DNA from: Prorocentrum cordatum
Taxonomy: Eukaryota; Sar; Dinophyceae; Prorocentrales; Prorocentraceae
Assembly (NCBI GenBank): GCA_963575745.1
Contig: CAUYUJ010006569.1
Location: 81,001 to 145,000 of the forward strand
Length of the DNA: 64,000 bases
Direction of reading: 5' to 3'
Every line of letters starts with the position of its first letter. Position 1 is the first letter of the stretch. Both the position numbers and the translations under genes were made by a program. The notes below the pieces were generated by a model. The model did no database searches, was not told where the DNA came from, and was given only the letters and a program-made list of their open reading frames with translations. Below are positions 32,748 to 43,689 of the stretch, one piece after another.

Positions 32748-34045
32748 AAAAAAAAGAAAAAAAAAGAAAACAGAAGAACAAGAAAAAGAGGGCGACAACG
32801 ATACTAAGAGATGATGACGACGAGGCGAAGACGACGGCGCCGACAACATGACGGGACGAAGACGACAACGCCGACGACGACGACGATGACGATGAGACGC
32901 CGACGACGACAACGAGACGACGATGACGATGACGAAACGACGACGAGGACAATGAGACGACGACATCGACGGCGACGACTAGACGACAACAACGACGACG
33001 AGGCGACGACGACGACGAGAGGACGACGACGACGACGAGAATCTGAACTGGGCTCCCTAGACGCCCTGAGCTTCTCGGAATCACTGGACTCGCCGGGCCC
33101 CCTGGACTCAAGCAAGCAAGCACGCGCGCAAGCAAGCAACAACGGAAGCACGCAAGCCATTGACCGAGCCATTGGAATCCATCGAACTAGCCAGAGGAAG
33201 CCATAAAACTAGCCATAGGAGGCCATGGTACTTGCAATAGTAAGCTATGGAACTAGGTATGGAACCAGACATAGAACGCCATGGAATCTGCCATGGGGAG
33301 CCGTAGAGATAGCAATAAAACCAGCAATGGGGAGCCAGGGAACTAGCCATGGGAAACAATAGAACTAGCGATACCAAGCCATAGAACCAGCCATATTAAG
33401 CCATGGACCTAGCCAAGAAACAGGCAGAGAAAGCAAAGGAACTAGTCATAGAGCTAGGCAGAGCAAGCCACGAAATGAGCCATAGGAGTCCATGGAACTA
33501 GCCATGAGAAGCCATGGAACGTACCATAGGATGCCATGGGACCATCCAGAAGTCATGGAAATAGTCATGGGATTAGCAATACTGCGCACGGTCAAACTCA
33601 CTCCCGCGCCCGGCCTTCGTGGACCAGTTCTCTACGGATTTAGCTGCGACTCCAATAGGCAACCCCACTTGGATAATTATCCATATATAGCCATGGAACT
33701 AGCCATGGAACTAGCCGTGGATCTAGCCATGGAAATCGCCATGGACCCAGCCATAGGAAGCCATGGGATTAGCCATAGCAGGGCACGGGGTCAACCGTGA
33801 CAACCCATGGAAGTCGCCATAGAAGGCCATGGCACCAACCATAGCAAACCATTGAGCTAGCCATAGGATGACATGAAACCAGCCATTGGGGGCCACGGAA
33901 CTAGCAATTGAAAGCCGTGGAACTAGCCAAATGAGCAATGCAACTATCCAGAAGCCATGGAACGGCCAAGACCGCACAAGGTCAAATTTTGGGCCCGCGC
34001 CCGAAACTTCGATATATATTCTCCAGGCCTGCCTATTTGGGCGAA
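32095..34045 (+). repeat. composite satellite, right copy
   Basis: Same three layers as 24,355-26,228: GACGAC triplet DNA (32,095-32,640 and 32,805-33,045), linker with CTGGACTC phrases and AAGCAAGCACGCG (33,055-33,150), and the AAGCCATGGAACTAGCC array (33,155-33,965). Block K copies lie at 33,579-33,674 and 33,968-34,040. An A-rich insert of AAAAAG runs splits the triplet layer at 32,640-32,790. Confidence 0.9.
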
Positions 34046-34550
34046 CAAGTTGAACACCGAACATCAACAGCGAATGCATTGATGGAGGTGATAACAGACT
34101 CATGATGACATAAAAAACACAGCTTCAACGATATTGCAACAACCGCGATGTGCAACCGAGGCCTACGGCTTCAAGAGCACGGCCACGTAAAATAATTAAT
34201 GTCCTGGAGTATTTGGGATAAATGTATTAAATGTCCTGGCCCCCCCCAGATCCCCCAGACAGAGCGTCCCAGGCTATGGGGCATGCCAGGCTGCGCGATG
34301 GCTTGCAAAACCCGTTGCAACTCCCCCCCCGGCTAGCCTCTGCTGCGGTCGGAGGGCCGCTTTTGGCGGGGGCCGACCCCCAGCAGTGCGTGTCTGCCTC
34401 CGCACAGGCGCGGCACGGCATCTCAACCGAGCCAGGTGAGCATTGCAGCAAGACGGCAAGCGGCCCGACGCCCCCGGGCCGCCGAGGGAATGGCCAAGGC
34501 GCAGCCGCCGCCCATGGCCGCATGGGCCCACAGGCAGCCCTGGACGTTCA
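34046..34550. other. anonymous region with TTAATGTCC motifs
   Basis: Holds AATTAATGTCCTGG (34,194) and ATTAAATGTCCTGGCCCCCC (34,228). The following GC-rich part (34,250-34,550) has a short plus-strand frame with no recognisable features. Confidence 0.5.
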
Positions 34551-34552
34551 GA

Positions 34553-34818
34553 AGAAAAACAAAACAAAAAAAACACATAAAAAAACAAAAAAAACAAGAA
34601 AAATAAAACCAACAAAAAAAAAACAACAAAAAAAAAAAACAAACTCAAAAAAAAAAACAAAAAAAACAGATAAACAAAAAAACAAGAAAAAAAAGCAAAT
34701 AACAAAAAAACAAACAACACAAAAAAGCAAAAAAACAAAAAACAGACAACAAAACCAAACAAAAAATAAGAAAAGGAAAAAACCCAACAAAAACAAAAAA
34801 AAGGGAAAAACAAAGCGG
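34553..34818 (+). repeat. A/C-rich low-complexity tract
   Basis: About 265 bp made almost only of A and C (CAAAAAA, ACAAAC units), unlike anything nearby except 32,640-32,790 and 36,386-36,468. Confidence 0.9.
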
Positions 34819-34904
34819 CCGGTTGCGATTGTGCCCGTTACACCGGACTCACCATTATAGCGCTCACTTCTATAGTGCTCACTTTGAAGTTGTGGTCCGG
34901 AAGG

Positions 34905-35075
34905 GGCCGCACATGCAGGCACATGCCGCACAGTCGCATGCACATGCCCATGCAAATATACAAAAACCTCAACAGCATTGCCGCACATGCGCGCACATGC
35001 CACACCGTCCGACGCACAGTCGAATGCACGGTCAAGCAAAACTCTGAAAGCATAGACGCACATGCCCGCACATGC
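34905..35075 (+). repeat. GCACATGC motif cluster 1
   Basis: Repeated GCACATGC and CGCACATGC words, with CCGCACATGCGCGCACATGC at 34,981, spaced irregularly. Related clusters lie at 37,205-37,600 and 61,428-61,610. Confidence 0.75.
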
Positions 35076-35079
35076 CGCA

Positions 35080-36655
35080 GAGATGTCGCAGGCGATAGTG
35101 GCCTGACCACCTGAGCTCGGGGCATTTCGCAACCCAGAGTTCCGAGGATGTCTCAGGCAAGCGTGGCCGGATCACCATGGGGCAGGGCATCTTGGAAACC
35201 AGAGTGGCGAGGATGTCGCTGGTCAAGGTGACCAGACGACCATGGGGCAGGACACCTCCGAGGTCTGAGTTGTGAGGATGTCTCAAGCGAAAGTGGCCTG
35301 ACCACCATGGGGCAAGAGATCTCTGAGGTCAGAGTTGCGAGGATGTCTCTGGGGAGAGTGGTCTGACCACCTCAGCCCAGGGCATCTCGGAGCCCAGAGT
35401 TGCGAGGATGTCTCAGGCAGGACTGGCCTGACCACCTGCTCAGGGCATCTCAGAACCCAGAGTTGCGAGGGTCTCAGGCGAAAAAGGCCGAGACACTATG
35501 GAGCAGGGCATCATTGAGGTCAGGGTTTCGAGGATGTCTCAGGCAAAAGTGGCCTGAACAGCTCAACTCAGGGCATCTCGGGCGAGGATGTCTAAAGCGA
35601 AAATGGTCTAACCACCTCAACTCAGGGCGTCTCGGAACCCTGAGTTCCGAGGATGTCTCAGGCGAAAGGGGCCGAGACACTATCGAGCAGGGCATCATTG
35701 AGATCAGGGTTGCGAGGATGTCTCAGGCGACAGTGGCTGACCACCTCAGCTCGGGGCATATCGGAATCGAGACTTGCGAGGATGTCTCAGGCGACCGTGG
35801 CCTGACCAGCATGGGGCAGGAGATCTCTGAGGTCAGAGATGCGAGGATGTCTCAGGCGAAAGTGGTCTAACCACCTCAGCTCAGGGCGTCTCGAAACCCA
35901 GAGTCCCGAGGATGCCTCAAGCGAAAGTGGCCGGGCCACCATAGGGCAGGGCATCTCAGAACCCAGAGTTGCGAGGGTCTCAGGCGAAAAAGGCCGAGAC
36001 ACTATGGAGCAGGGCATCATTGAGGTCAGGGTTTCGAGGATGTCTCAGGCAAAAGTGGCCTGAACAGCTCAACTCAGGGCATCTCGGGCGAGGATGTCTA
36101 AAGCGAAAGTGGTCTAACCACCTCAACTCAGGGCGTCTCGGAACCCAGAGTTCCGAGGATGTCTCAAGCGAAAGGGGCCGAGACACTATCGAGCAGGGCA
36201 TCATTGAGATCAGGGTTGCGAGGATGTCTCAGGCGACAGTGGCTGACCACCTCAGCTCGGGGCATATCGGAATCGAGACTTGCGAGGATGTCTCAGGCGA
36301 CCGTGGCCTGACCAGCATGGGCAGGAGATCTCTGAGGTCAGATTTGCGAGGATGTCTCAGGCGAAAGTGGTCTAACCACCTCACCAACAAAAAAAAAAAA
36401 ACAAACTAAGAATAGAAATAGCAGCCATCAAAAAGATGTCAAGAAACAAAGCAAAAAAGAAAAAAGCCTCAGGGCGTCTCGAAACCCAGAGTCCCGAGGA
36501 TGTCTCAAGCGAAAGTGGCCGGGCCACCATGGGGCAGGGCATCTCCGAGACCAGAGTTGCGATGATGTCTCAGGCGAAGGTGGCCAGATCACTTCATGTC
36601 AAAGCACGTCGGCCTCCAAATTGCCGACGACGTCTCACGCGGAACTGGCCGGACG
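35080..36655 (+). repeat. 64-bp minisatellite with ~505-bp higher-order repeat
   Basis: Units start with GAGGATGTCTCAGGCGAAAG, continue with GTGGCCTGACCACC and end with CTCAGAACCCAGAGTTGC; about 22 copies at 63-66 bp. A block of about eight units starting at 35,467 recurs almost unchanged at 35,973 (offset 506). An A/C-rich piece interrupts a unit at 36,386-36,468. The unit is not a multiple of three, so the overlapping frames are not a repeat protein. Confidence 0.92.
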
Positions 36656-36789
36656 CGAACGCGCCGGCGTCCGGAGACGAACGCCGGCCCCGGCATTCTT
36701 GCACGTCCCGCACACGCACTGCACAGGTACGCACAGTATTCGCACAGGCCGAGCTCGCCGGTGGCCGAGCCAGGCCAGCGATTCCGAGA

Positions 36790-36848
36790 TTCCCTGAGCT
36801 CGGGCCGTCAAGCCACTTTCGCCTGAGACAGCCTCGCAACTCTCACCT
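36790..36848 (-). repeat. single inverted unit of the 64-bp minisatellite
   Basis: The reverse complement of 36,793-36,848 reads GAGAGTTGCGAGGCTGTCTC then AGGCGAAAGTGGC, a clear unit of the array in opposite orientation. It is followed by a CTC tract (36,845-36,905). Confidence 0.75.
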
Positions 36849-37200
36849 CCTCCTTCTGCTCCTCCTCCTCCTCCTCCTCCTCCTCCTCCTCCTCCTCCTT
36901 CTCCTCTGGCCGAGCCGAACAGGCAGGCTGGCCAGTGGCCGGGGGCGCCCGCCTCCTCCGCTTCCCCCCCTCCCCCCCCCTCCACCTCCCCCCCCCCCAT
37001 CCCTGCTTCTCCGGCCGAGCTGAGAAGGCGCGCGGGAGTATTTTCTTAGGCGGGCGCGCCACCGCCAGCTCACGAACCGGGCGAATAACCGCCCCCGCCA
37101 GCAGCGGGCGAGTCTAAACGCACAACAAACTCTTTCAGGAAACCCTGGCACGCCCCAGGTTAGCTCTGCGAAGGCCAGGAGGCCTTGGAGGCACAGGGGT
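36845..37200 (+). other. CTC tract, C-rich run and anonymous DNA
   Basis: CTC triplets to 36,905, poly-C/CCT sequence at 36,965-37,005, then sequence with no recognised content. Confidence 0.7.
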
Positions 37201-37204
37201 CCCA

Positions 37205-37600
37205 GACAGCTCCTAGGGCATGAGCGTGCATGTGCATTGGGATGTGCACGCATGTGCGCCCGCGCGCTTCACCGCATGTGCGTGCATGTGCGGGCCCGCG
37301 CGGCCTCCCGAAGAGAGGTTGCACAGGCATGTGCGTGCATGTGCCGATGACAGATCTGTGATTCTCGAACACCTCCCGCATGTGCAGGCATGTGCGCGCA
37401 TGTGCGTCGGACTGTGCGTGCATGTGCGTATGATGGATGCATCAAAACACAGCGCACATGCCCCCGCACATGCCCGGGCACGACGTGCACAGTAGGAAGT
37501 CCATCCAAGAAGGACCGCACAGGCCTGGCACATGACTGGCACATGCCGCGCACATGCGCGCACATGACAGCGCAAAAACGGCCGCACATACACCCACCCA
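37205..37600 (+). repeat. GCATGTGC motif cluster 2
   Basis: Dense GCATGTGC words (complement of GCACATGC) at 37,215-37,440, switching to GCACATGC from 37,455 to 37,570, so both orientations are present. The rest to 37,740 is anonymous. Confidence 0.75.
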
Positions 37601-37740
37601 GGGGTATAGATGTGAGTGCGGTGTAGCGTTCGGCTGCGACTTCGCGCAGGACTTCGTGGACAGGCTCTGGGCAACCCTGGAGCAGATCGAGGCCCGTGGT
37701 GCAAACCCGAGGGATGCGCTGGACGCAGTGCCGGCGGTGG

Positions 37741-37925
37741 TCCCAGACCTCCGACGTCATGATTTTTTCATGACGCGACCCCCAGAGGTCCAGACCCATT
37801 CCCCGGGACCGGTTTTTCATCCTGAGTCGTTTTTTGACGCTCCCGAGGCCCGGTGAGGGCCCCCGGAGGCCGAAAAATTGGAAAAAACCTCCCGTCGTGA
37901 TTTTTTCATGACTCGAGGAGGTCTG
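37741..37925 (+). repeat. R1 dispersed repeat, best-preserved copy
   Basis: Contains a near-perfect hairpin, CGTCATGA..TCATGACG around a T-run, at 37,755-37,775, then GGTCCAGACCCATTCCCCGG, GAGTCGTTTTTTGACG, CCCGAGGCCCGGTGAGGGCC, GGAGGCCGAAAAATTGG, and a second hairpin box GTCGTGATTTTTTCATGAC at 37,893. Other copies: 8,309, 16,894, 19,170, 47,540, 54,965 (inverted), 55,590 (inverted) and a weak one at 57,045. Confidence 0.85.
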
Positions 37926-38950
37926 GGGTCGCTGCGGCGGAAGCGGCCTGCGCGCGCGGGCCGCCGCTGGAGGCCCGTGCAGCTGCGCCTGCCCGCCCAC
38001 GCCCTGCTGATGGGGCTCCCCTGCACGGGGGCGCCCGGAAGCTCGAGAGAGCCTCCTGGCCCGGGCGAGTGCGACGGCAAAGGCCCTGCACAGGGGCCTC
38101 CCGGGCCCCCCGCCGAGCTTGGGAGGTGGAGCTCGGGGCGCGCGGCGGCTCCATGGTGGGCGAGGGGGCGCGCCGGCTCGCGGACTTCGGCGGCGCGGCG
38201 GTCCGGTGTGAGCCCCCTGGGGCGCGCGGCCGGGAGGGTTTTTCACAAGCCCGCCCCGGGCGAGTACACGGCTGAGGAGGGTGGCGACGCCCGCAGATGG
38301 GTTCTCCGCTTCGGGCTGCCCCCCCGTGTAGCAGCAAGAGGGCCGCCGCTATAGAGTGAGCATCCTTAAGCGCCCACCGCTGCCGGCGTGGTGTGCGCCT
38401 CCGGGATTCGCCAGAACCTCGGGGACTTCGCGACGCGGTGGGTGACCTGCTTCGGGCCGGTGGACCGGGCCACCTGCCCCACGGCCGCAGCAGTGCCCGG
38501 CTCCACGCACGCCTTCCTGCAGCCCTGTACGGAGCCCTGAGGCGGCGCCGGCCTGCCTGGCCGCGGCTCGGGGCCTCTATAGGCCCCGCGCGCATCCTAC
38601 GGCGGCGCTGGGTTCCTCACGCCGCCCGCCGCGCTGCTTGCCGCGACGCTACCGTCCTCTTTGGACCTCTCGGGTGGGCATTACCGGAGCAGCGCTCAGT
38701 CGGAGTGCATGCGCATACACGGTTAGGGCGTAGGCTTGTCTTTACATACCCCCACTTTGGATGAACGTAGTCATGAATTCGGATGAGCTGGCAAAGTTCC
38801 TGTTCTGTCGCCCTGGAGCTAATACCCCGAATTTGTCGTAGCGGCGTCCCGCGTTGTCAGCGCACAGGCAGTGTTGCAGACGCAAGTTTCCCTGCGCATT
38901 CATGTCTGGCTGTATTTCGTTGGATTGCCTGTGTAAGCATACTGCACGTG
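37926..38950. other. GC-rich anonymous region
   Basis: Several overlapping frames on both strands, all Arg/Ala/Pro/Gly-rich, none with a recognisable motif. From 38,760 the GC content falls. I see no gene I can support. Confidence 0.5.
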
Positions 38951-39448
38951 TTATATGTTGCATGTGCTCCTGCTCCTTTTTCCTCTTCCTCCTCCACCTC
39001 GCCCGTGCTATCTTGGCCCGAAAGTTCTCATTGCGAGCGCAGCGTGCATAACAGAGGAAAACTTAAGACCAGCCTGTATCCCCGCTCTACTGAGCCGTGA
39101 AAGAAGTGGAAGCGCAAGGTCAGCGGCCAAGGCCGAAGGCTTTCGGTGCGACAACAGGTTTAGGCCAAGAGGCTCGTCTATGTACATGGTACATAGCGTT
39201 GCTCGCACTCATCATTCCAGTTTTGCTCTTGCCCTGAGGCGGGGCTGCGGTGCCGCTGTTAGTTTGCCGTTCTGCTTCGTGTCGTCTTGTCTCGTCGTTC
39301 TGTCGCCTCCCTTCTTGTTTCCTGTCCTCCAGTTTTATCTTTTCTGCGTTTTGGGGTCGTCATTGCTTCACCCCCCAATCGGCCTCGTCGTCATCCTCCT
39401 CCTTTCCCTCGTCGTCTCCCCCTGGGGACCCCGGCATGACCAGCCAAT

Positions 39449-40045
39449 GGTAGAAGAGAGCGAGAATCTAGCTGCACTCTGCCCCGAGCCCGTATGTATA
39501 CAGACTGTTGTTCGCCCGGAGGAATTATTAGAGCCCCCACCGGGAGCTTTCACACGGCTTGTGCCTTATTGTGTACTTGACGAGTTGTCGCCCGATTTGG
39601 CAACCACTGGGCTTTTTACCTTCCCTCTTTCTTGCCCCCCTTCTGGGCAGCGGCTCCTGGCCTGGATGCCCTGCCGTCGGGGCCCGCGTCGGGGGGGCGG
39701 CGCGCCGGCGGAGGTGTCTCGACGGAAGCAAGCGGAAGCAATTTGCTGGCCTTGGCGGCGCTCCCCCCCCCCTGGGGGCCCATCGCTGGCCGACCGTGCC
39801 CATGGCGACGCGGACGCCCCGCATGCCGTCGCCAAGCAGAGGATTCCATGGGGTCGTTGGTGTCCACTGCCCCCTCATACGACGCACCCGCAGGGTGCAG
39901 ATTTTCCGCTTTGTTCCCGGGTGTCCGTTTGTATTTCTTCACGGCCTTGGAACTACGGGTTGGTGTCCCCTCGATTCAGACCGATGCCAGTCTTCGATGG
40001 TACCCCATGAGAACACACTGCGCCACCCCGCGAGTAGACAAGTGA
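39449..40045 (+). other. possible coding segment, function unknown
   Basis: From the ATG at 39,449 the frame MVEESENLAALCPEPVCIQT continues with even amino-acid use to about 39,630. Another frame (to the stop at 40,045) then reads more naturally, ending in FPGVRLYFFTALELRVGVP and RVDK. A pyrimidine-rich stretch precedes it (39,290-39,370). This could be one gene with a frameshift or intron near 39,630, or chance. Confidence 0.2.
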
Positions 40046-40129
40046 AGCAAACATCAGGTGACTTTCTCCTCTCCCCCTCTCCGTCTGGTCAGCCCCTGCT
40101 CTTTTTTCGGCCATCAACGGCTATGTTGC

Positions 40130-40580
40130 TGCTCCTCCTCCTCCTCCTCCTCCTCCTCCTCCTCCTCCTCCTCCTCCTCCTCCTCCTCCTCCTCCTCATC
40201 TCTCCTCCTCCTCCTCCTGCTCCTCCTCCCTCCCTCCTCCCCTTCTCCTCCCTCCTCCTCCTGCTCCTCCTCCTCCTCCTCTTCCACATCCTCCTCCTCC
40301 TGCCCTCCTCCTCCTCCTCCTCCTCCTCCTCCTCCCTTCTCCTCCCCCTCCTCCTGCTCCTCCTCCTCCTCCTCCTCCTCCCTCCTCCTCCCTCCTCCTC
40401 CTCCTCTCTCCTCCTCGTCCTCCTCCTCTCCTCCTCCTCCTCCTCCTCCTCCTCCCTCCTCCTCCCTCTCCTCCTCCTCCTGCTCCCCCTCCTCCCTTCC
40501 ACATCCCTCTCCTCCTCCTGCTCTCTCCTGCTCCTGCTCCTCCTCCTCTCCTCCTCCTCCTCCTCCTCCTCCGCCTCCTC
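40130..40580 (+). repeat. (CTC)n microsatellite, ~450 bp
   Basis: CTC triplets with occasional CTG, CCT and CAT interruptions. The Leu/Ser/Pro and Arg/Glu frames over it are by-products. Confidence 0.97.
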
Positions 40581-40855
<275 letters not shown>

Positions 40856-41139
40856 CGCTTCCCTTCGTCCCTGTCCTCCTTCCCCGCATCGGAGCGCGCC
40901 GTGCGCCGGACACCAGCCTGGCAGTGGGCCCGCGCCAGGCAGAATGCGTCACCGCTGATGGGCGACTCGCCTTTCCTCTGGACAGCTACACCATATGAAT
41001 TCGGGAGCGGCCAAGAGGGTCCAAGCACAAAAACAGTGCTCTCATAACATAAGCCCGACGTGACAAAACAAGGCGGACTCCGCCAGAGACGTTCTGAGAA
41101 CATTCCGTGGGAACCACAGAAGGTCCTGAGGACATCTTT

Positions 41140-41345
41140 TGGTAGGCCTATAGTCGGGAGCGGCCAAGAGGGGGGTGTCCAAGGGGGGGGGGGCAAATCA
41201 TGACCGGCGGCACGTGCGCGGTCCAGCGGGGGGGCCAAGGACGTAATGAAACAAGAAGAGGCGCCATGAAGTCTGGGCAAATATCATGGCCCCCGCCACG
41301 AAATCCACCCCCCCTAGTCGTCACCCCCCTCTTTGCCGCCCCCGA
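41140..41345 (+). repeat. R5 dispersed repeat, copy 1
   Basis: GGGAGCGGCCAAGAGGGG, GTCCAAGGGGGG, CAAATCATGACCGGCGGCAC, AAGAAGAGGCGCCATGAA and CCCCCCTAGTCGTCACC match 48,465-48,655 in order. In both places R3 sequence follows, so R5 and R3 probably belong to one larger unit. Confidence 0.8.
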
Positions 41346-42260
41346 TGAATACTACTCTCCTCTCTCCCCTGGTGATGTCCGGGAAATGGCCAGCCCTTCT
41401 CCGCGCACTGGCTTGTGTATACACAGGATTCCCGGGAAACGGGTTTTCGCTTGGTTTATTTTTCAAAATGCTGCTCTCGCTGAAGCGCTGACTTCATTCT
41501 CGGGGCGCCGCCCGTTCCGAATCGTGCTCCCGCTGCAGCGCTGGCCTCATGTCCGCGCTTCCGCTCGTTCCGAATCGTGCTCCCCGCTGCAGCGCTGGTG
41601 TCCTGTCCGCGCTTCCGCTCGTTCCGAATCGTGCTCCCTGCTGCAGCGCTGGTGTCATGATTTCGAAAGCCACGGCATGATTCTCGGTCCTTCCAAATCG
41701 GCTCCAAAATCTAGAATATGCCCAGCCGAGAAAATCATCGGAAGTGATTACACAGTCGGGTCGATTCGTCGATTTTTTGGGTCGCAGAAGCCCCCCCCAC
41801 CTTGGGGCGTCGCCAGCCCACGCTATGTCAGGCTCCGCGTCCTCCGAACCGTGCTCCCGCTGCAGCGCTGGCCTCATTTCCGCGCTTCCGCTCGTTCCGA
41901 ATCGTGCTCCCTGCTGCAGCGCTGGCGTCATGATTTCCAAAGCCATGCCACGGCATGGCTTTCGGTCTTGCCAGATAGGCACCATAATCTAAAAAATGCC
42001 CCCACGAAGAAACCATCGGAAGTGACTACACATTCGGTGTCGGGTCGTCGATTTGTCGCGCCGCAGAAGCCACCGCACACCACTTTGGGCCGTCGCCACA
42101 CCATGCTATGTCATGCTACGCGTTGATCTTCAACACCATGCTACGCCATGTAATACTACGCCATGCTACGACATCCGTTTGTGTTTGTGCGAGTAGCGAG
42201 GAAATCGACGCCATGGTAAGGGATGGGAGGGAGGGGTAGGACGTCAGATATGACGCGAGC
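41345..42260 (+). repeat. R3 dispersed composite repeat, copy 2
   Basis: Longest copy. It has ~54-bp subunits with GTTCCGAATCGTGCTCC at 41,514, 41,567 and 41,621 and again near 41,895, each with CTGCAGCGCTGG. An AATATGCCC..ACCATCGGAAGTGA block occurs twice (41,711 and 41,990). Then a CATGCTATGTCATGCTACG stretch (42,100-42,175) and the terminal GGGATGGGAGGGAGGGGTAG box. Confidence 0.85.
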
Positions 42261-42514
42261 GCACCAAGCTTGCCCCTCGCCCCTCTGCTTCCTCCCTCCT
42301 TCCCTCTCCCCCCCGGGGCCGCGCTGGAACCCGCGGGTTGCCAGCGGGCTCCTGCGCAAGCCGGGCCCGCCTGGCCCGCCCGACCGCTCTGGCAGGTGGC
42401 CTGCCCCGCCTTCGGCAGGCCGCTCGAGGGTGGGGCCGCTGCGGGGCTTGCCCAGTGCTGGGGCAGGGCCCTGGGGGGAACGCAGTGCCGCCGCGCTTGC
42501 CCGGCCTGCACGGC

Positions 42515-42940
42515 GCCGAGGAGGAGGAGGAGGGAGGAGGAGGAGGAGGAGGAGAGGAGCGGAGGAGGAGGAGGAGGAGAGGAGGAGGAGGAGGAAGGGA
42601 GGAGGGAGGAGGAGGAGCCCCCCTGGGCGCGGGCCAGGGAGGGGGGCGGCCGGGGGCCGCGTGGCACGGGCGAGCATGCAGGCGTCCCCTCCCGTGGGGC
42701 GCTGGCCCGGCGACCCCGGCTGCGTTGGCCCTATAGGTCCCCCTCGGGGTGGTGGCGCTCGCGGCGGGGCGGTCTCGGCCCCGAGGGATCCTTCACCACT
42801 CGAGCAGTCCAAGGAGCAGTCCCCTCCTCCTCCTCCTCCTCCTCCTCCTCCTCCTCCTCCTCCTCCTCCTCCGCCTCCGCCTCCGCCTCGTGCTCCTCCT
42901 CCTCCTTCTCCTCCTCCTCCTCCTCCTCTCCAAAATCCTC
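42515..42940 (+). repeat. GGA tract then CTC tract around GC-rich DNA
   Basis: GGA triplets at 42,518-42,618 and CTC triplets at 42,822-42,940 are complementary, so the region could fold with a ~200-bp loop. The DNA between and before is GC-rich and anonymous. Confidence 0.85.
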
Positions 42941-42964
42941 CCTTCGTGATTGTTCCCTTCGGGG

Positions 42965-43145
42965 ACGCACGGACCTGGGTCAACCCAAATCCGGGTCAGT
43001 CGGGCCTTGCAGGATACAGCAAAATTCTGCAAGATCCTGCAAGGCCCTGCAGGATCCTGCTCGCAAGCCCGGCTCAATGCACCCCTGGCTCTGCAGGATC
43101 CTGCAAGACCTGGCGCTCTGGCTGACCCCCGCTTGCATTGACCTC
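42965..43145 (+). repeat. TGCAGGATCC-rich repeat, copy 2
   Basis: ACCTGGGTCA start, TGCAAGATCCTGCAAGGCCC and TGCAGGATCCTGC units, then TGGCGCTCTGGCTGACC and TTGCATTGACC. Matches 23,610-23,762 throughout. Confidence 0.8.
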
Positions 43146-43199
43146 CGACTCTTGGGCCCCGATTGTTCACGACGAGTGGAAGTCCGGTTCTTGAACAAA

Positions 43200-43400
43200 G
43201 ACTGCCCCGGCATTCCTATAGGCCTACCACGACATGTTCTTAGAACCCGAACAGGTTCTAATCACAGAGCCCGTGTTCTTAGAACACGAACCCGATGTAC
43301 TGAAAGAAGACGGTCTCAGCCAGAAATGTTCCAAGAGCATTTCGTGCAAGCCACAAGAAAAGTTCTCGGAGCATTCGTTGGTGGGCCCTCTGGGTGAGCC
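43200..43400 (+). repeat. GTTCTTAGAAC palindrome cluster
   Basis: GTTCTTAGAAC occurs at about 43,234 and 43,273, preceded by CTATAGGCCTACCA. The inverted equivalent, TGGTAGGCCTATAG with GTTCTGAGAAC, lies at 41,090-41,155, so this is a further small dispersed family. The next ~280 bp are not recognised. Confidence 0.5.
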
Positions 43401-43689
43401 AGGACGCTTCGCCACTGCTGGAACTCTCGGGTCATGTAGCTCGGGTCTCCGGTGGCCCTCCCGGGAGCGCCTTTTCGGCGAGGTGCGGCGGCCGGAGAGC
43501 GTCCTGGCGGGCTGGAGAACCTCAGGGGGACCAGATTTTCGGAGACCTGCGCCCCCGGGCTGGACGATAATCATAAAGCCTGACGCTCCGGTCGTTTTGG
43601 AGGGGGGGGGGGGGGGGTCCGGCCGGATTCCCCGGGATCCGCCGGCGCGGTCCGGGGGGGGTCATCCGCTCCAGAGAGTCTGCTGGGGG

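Noticed and set aside
24355-34045. Composite satellites as long terminal repeats of the RT element
   Set aside because: They consist largely of triplet and minisatellite DNA, are far from the element's edges, and the element has non-LTR-type RT features; no primer-binding site or polypurine tract was seen.
34800-36410. Frames with LRQKWPEQL-type repeats
   Set aside because: The 64-bp unit is not a multiple of three, so the repeats cycle through frames and cannot represent one selected protein.
35080-36655. CRISPR-like array
   Set aside because: Units are tandem and diverged with no unique spacers, in a eukaryotic-type context.
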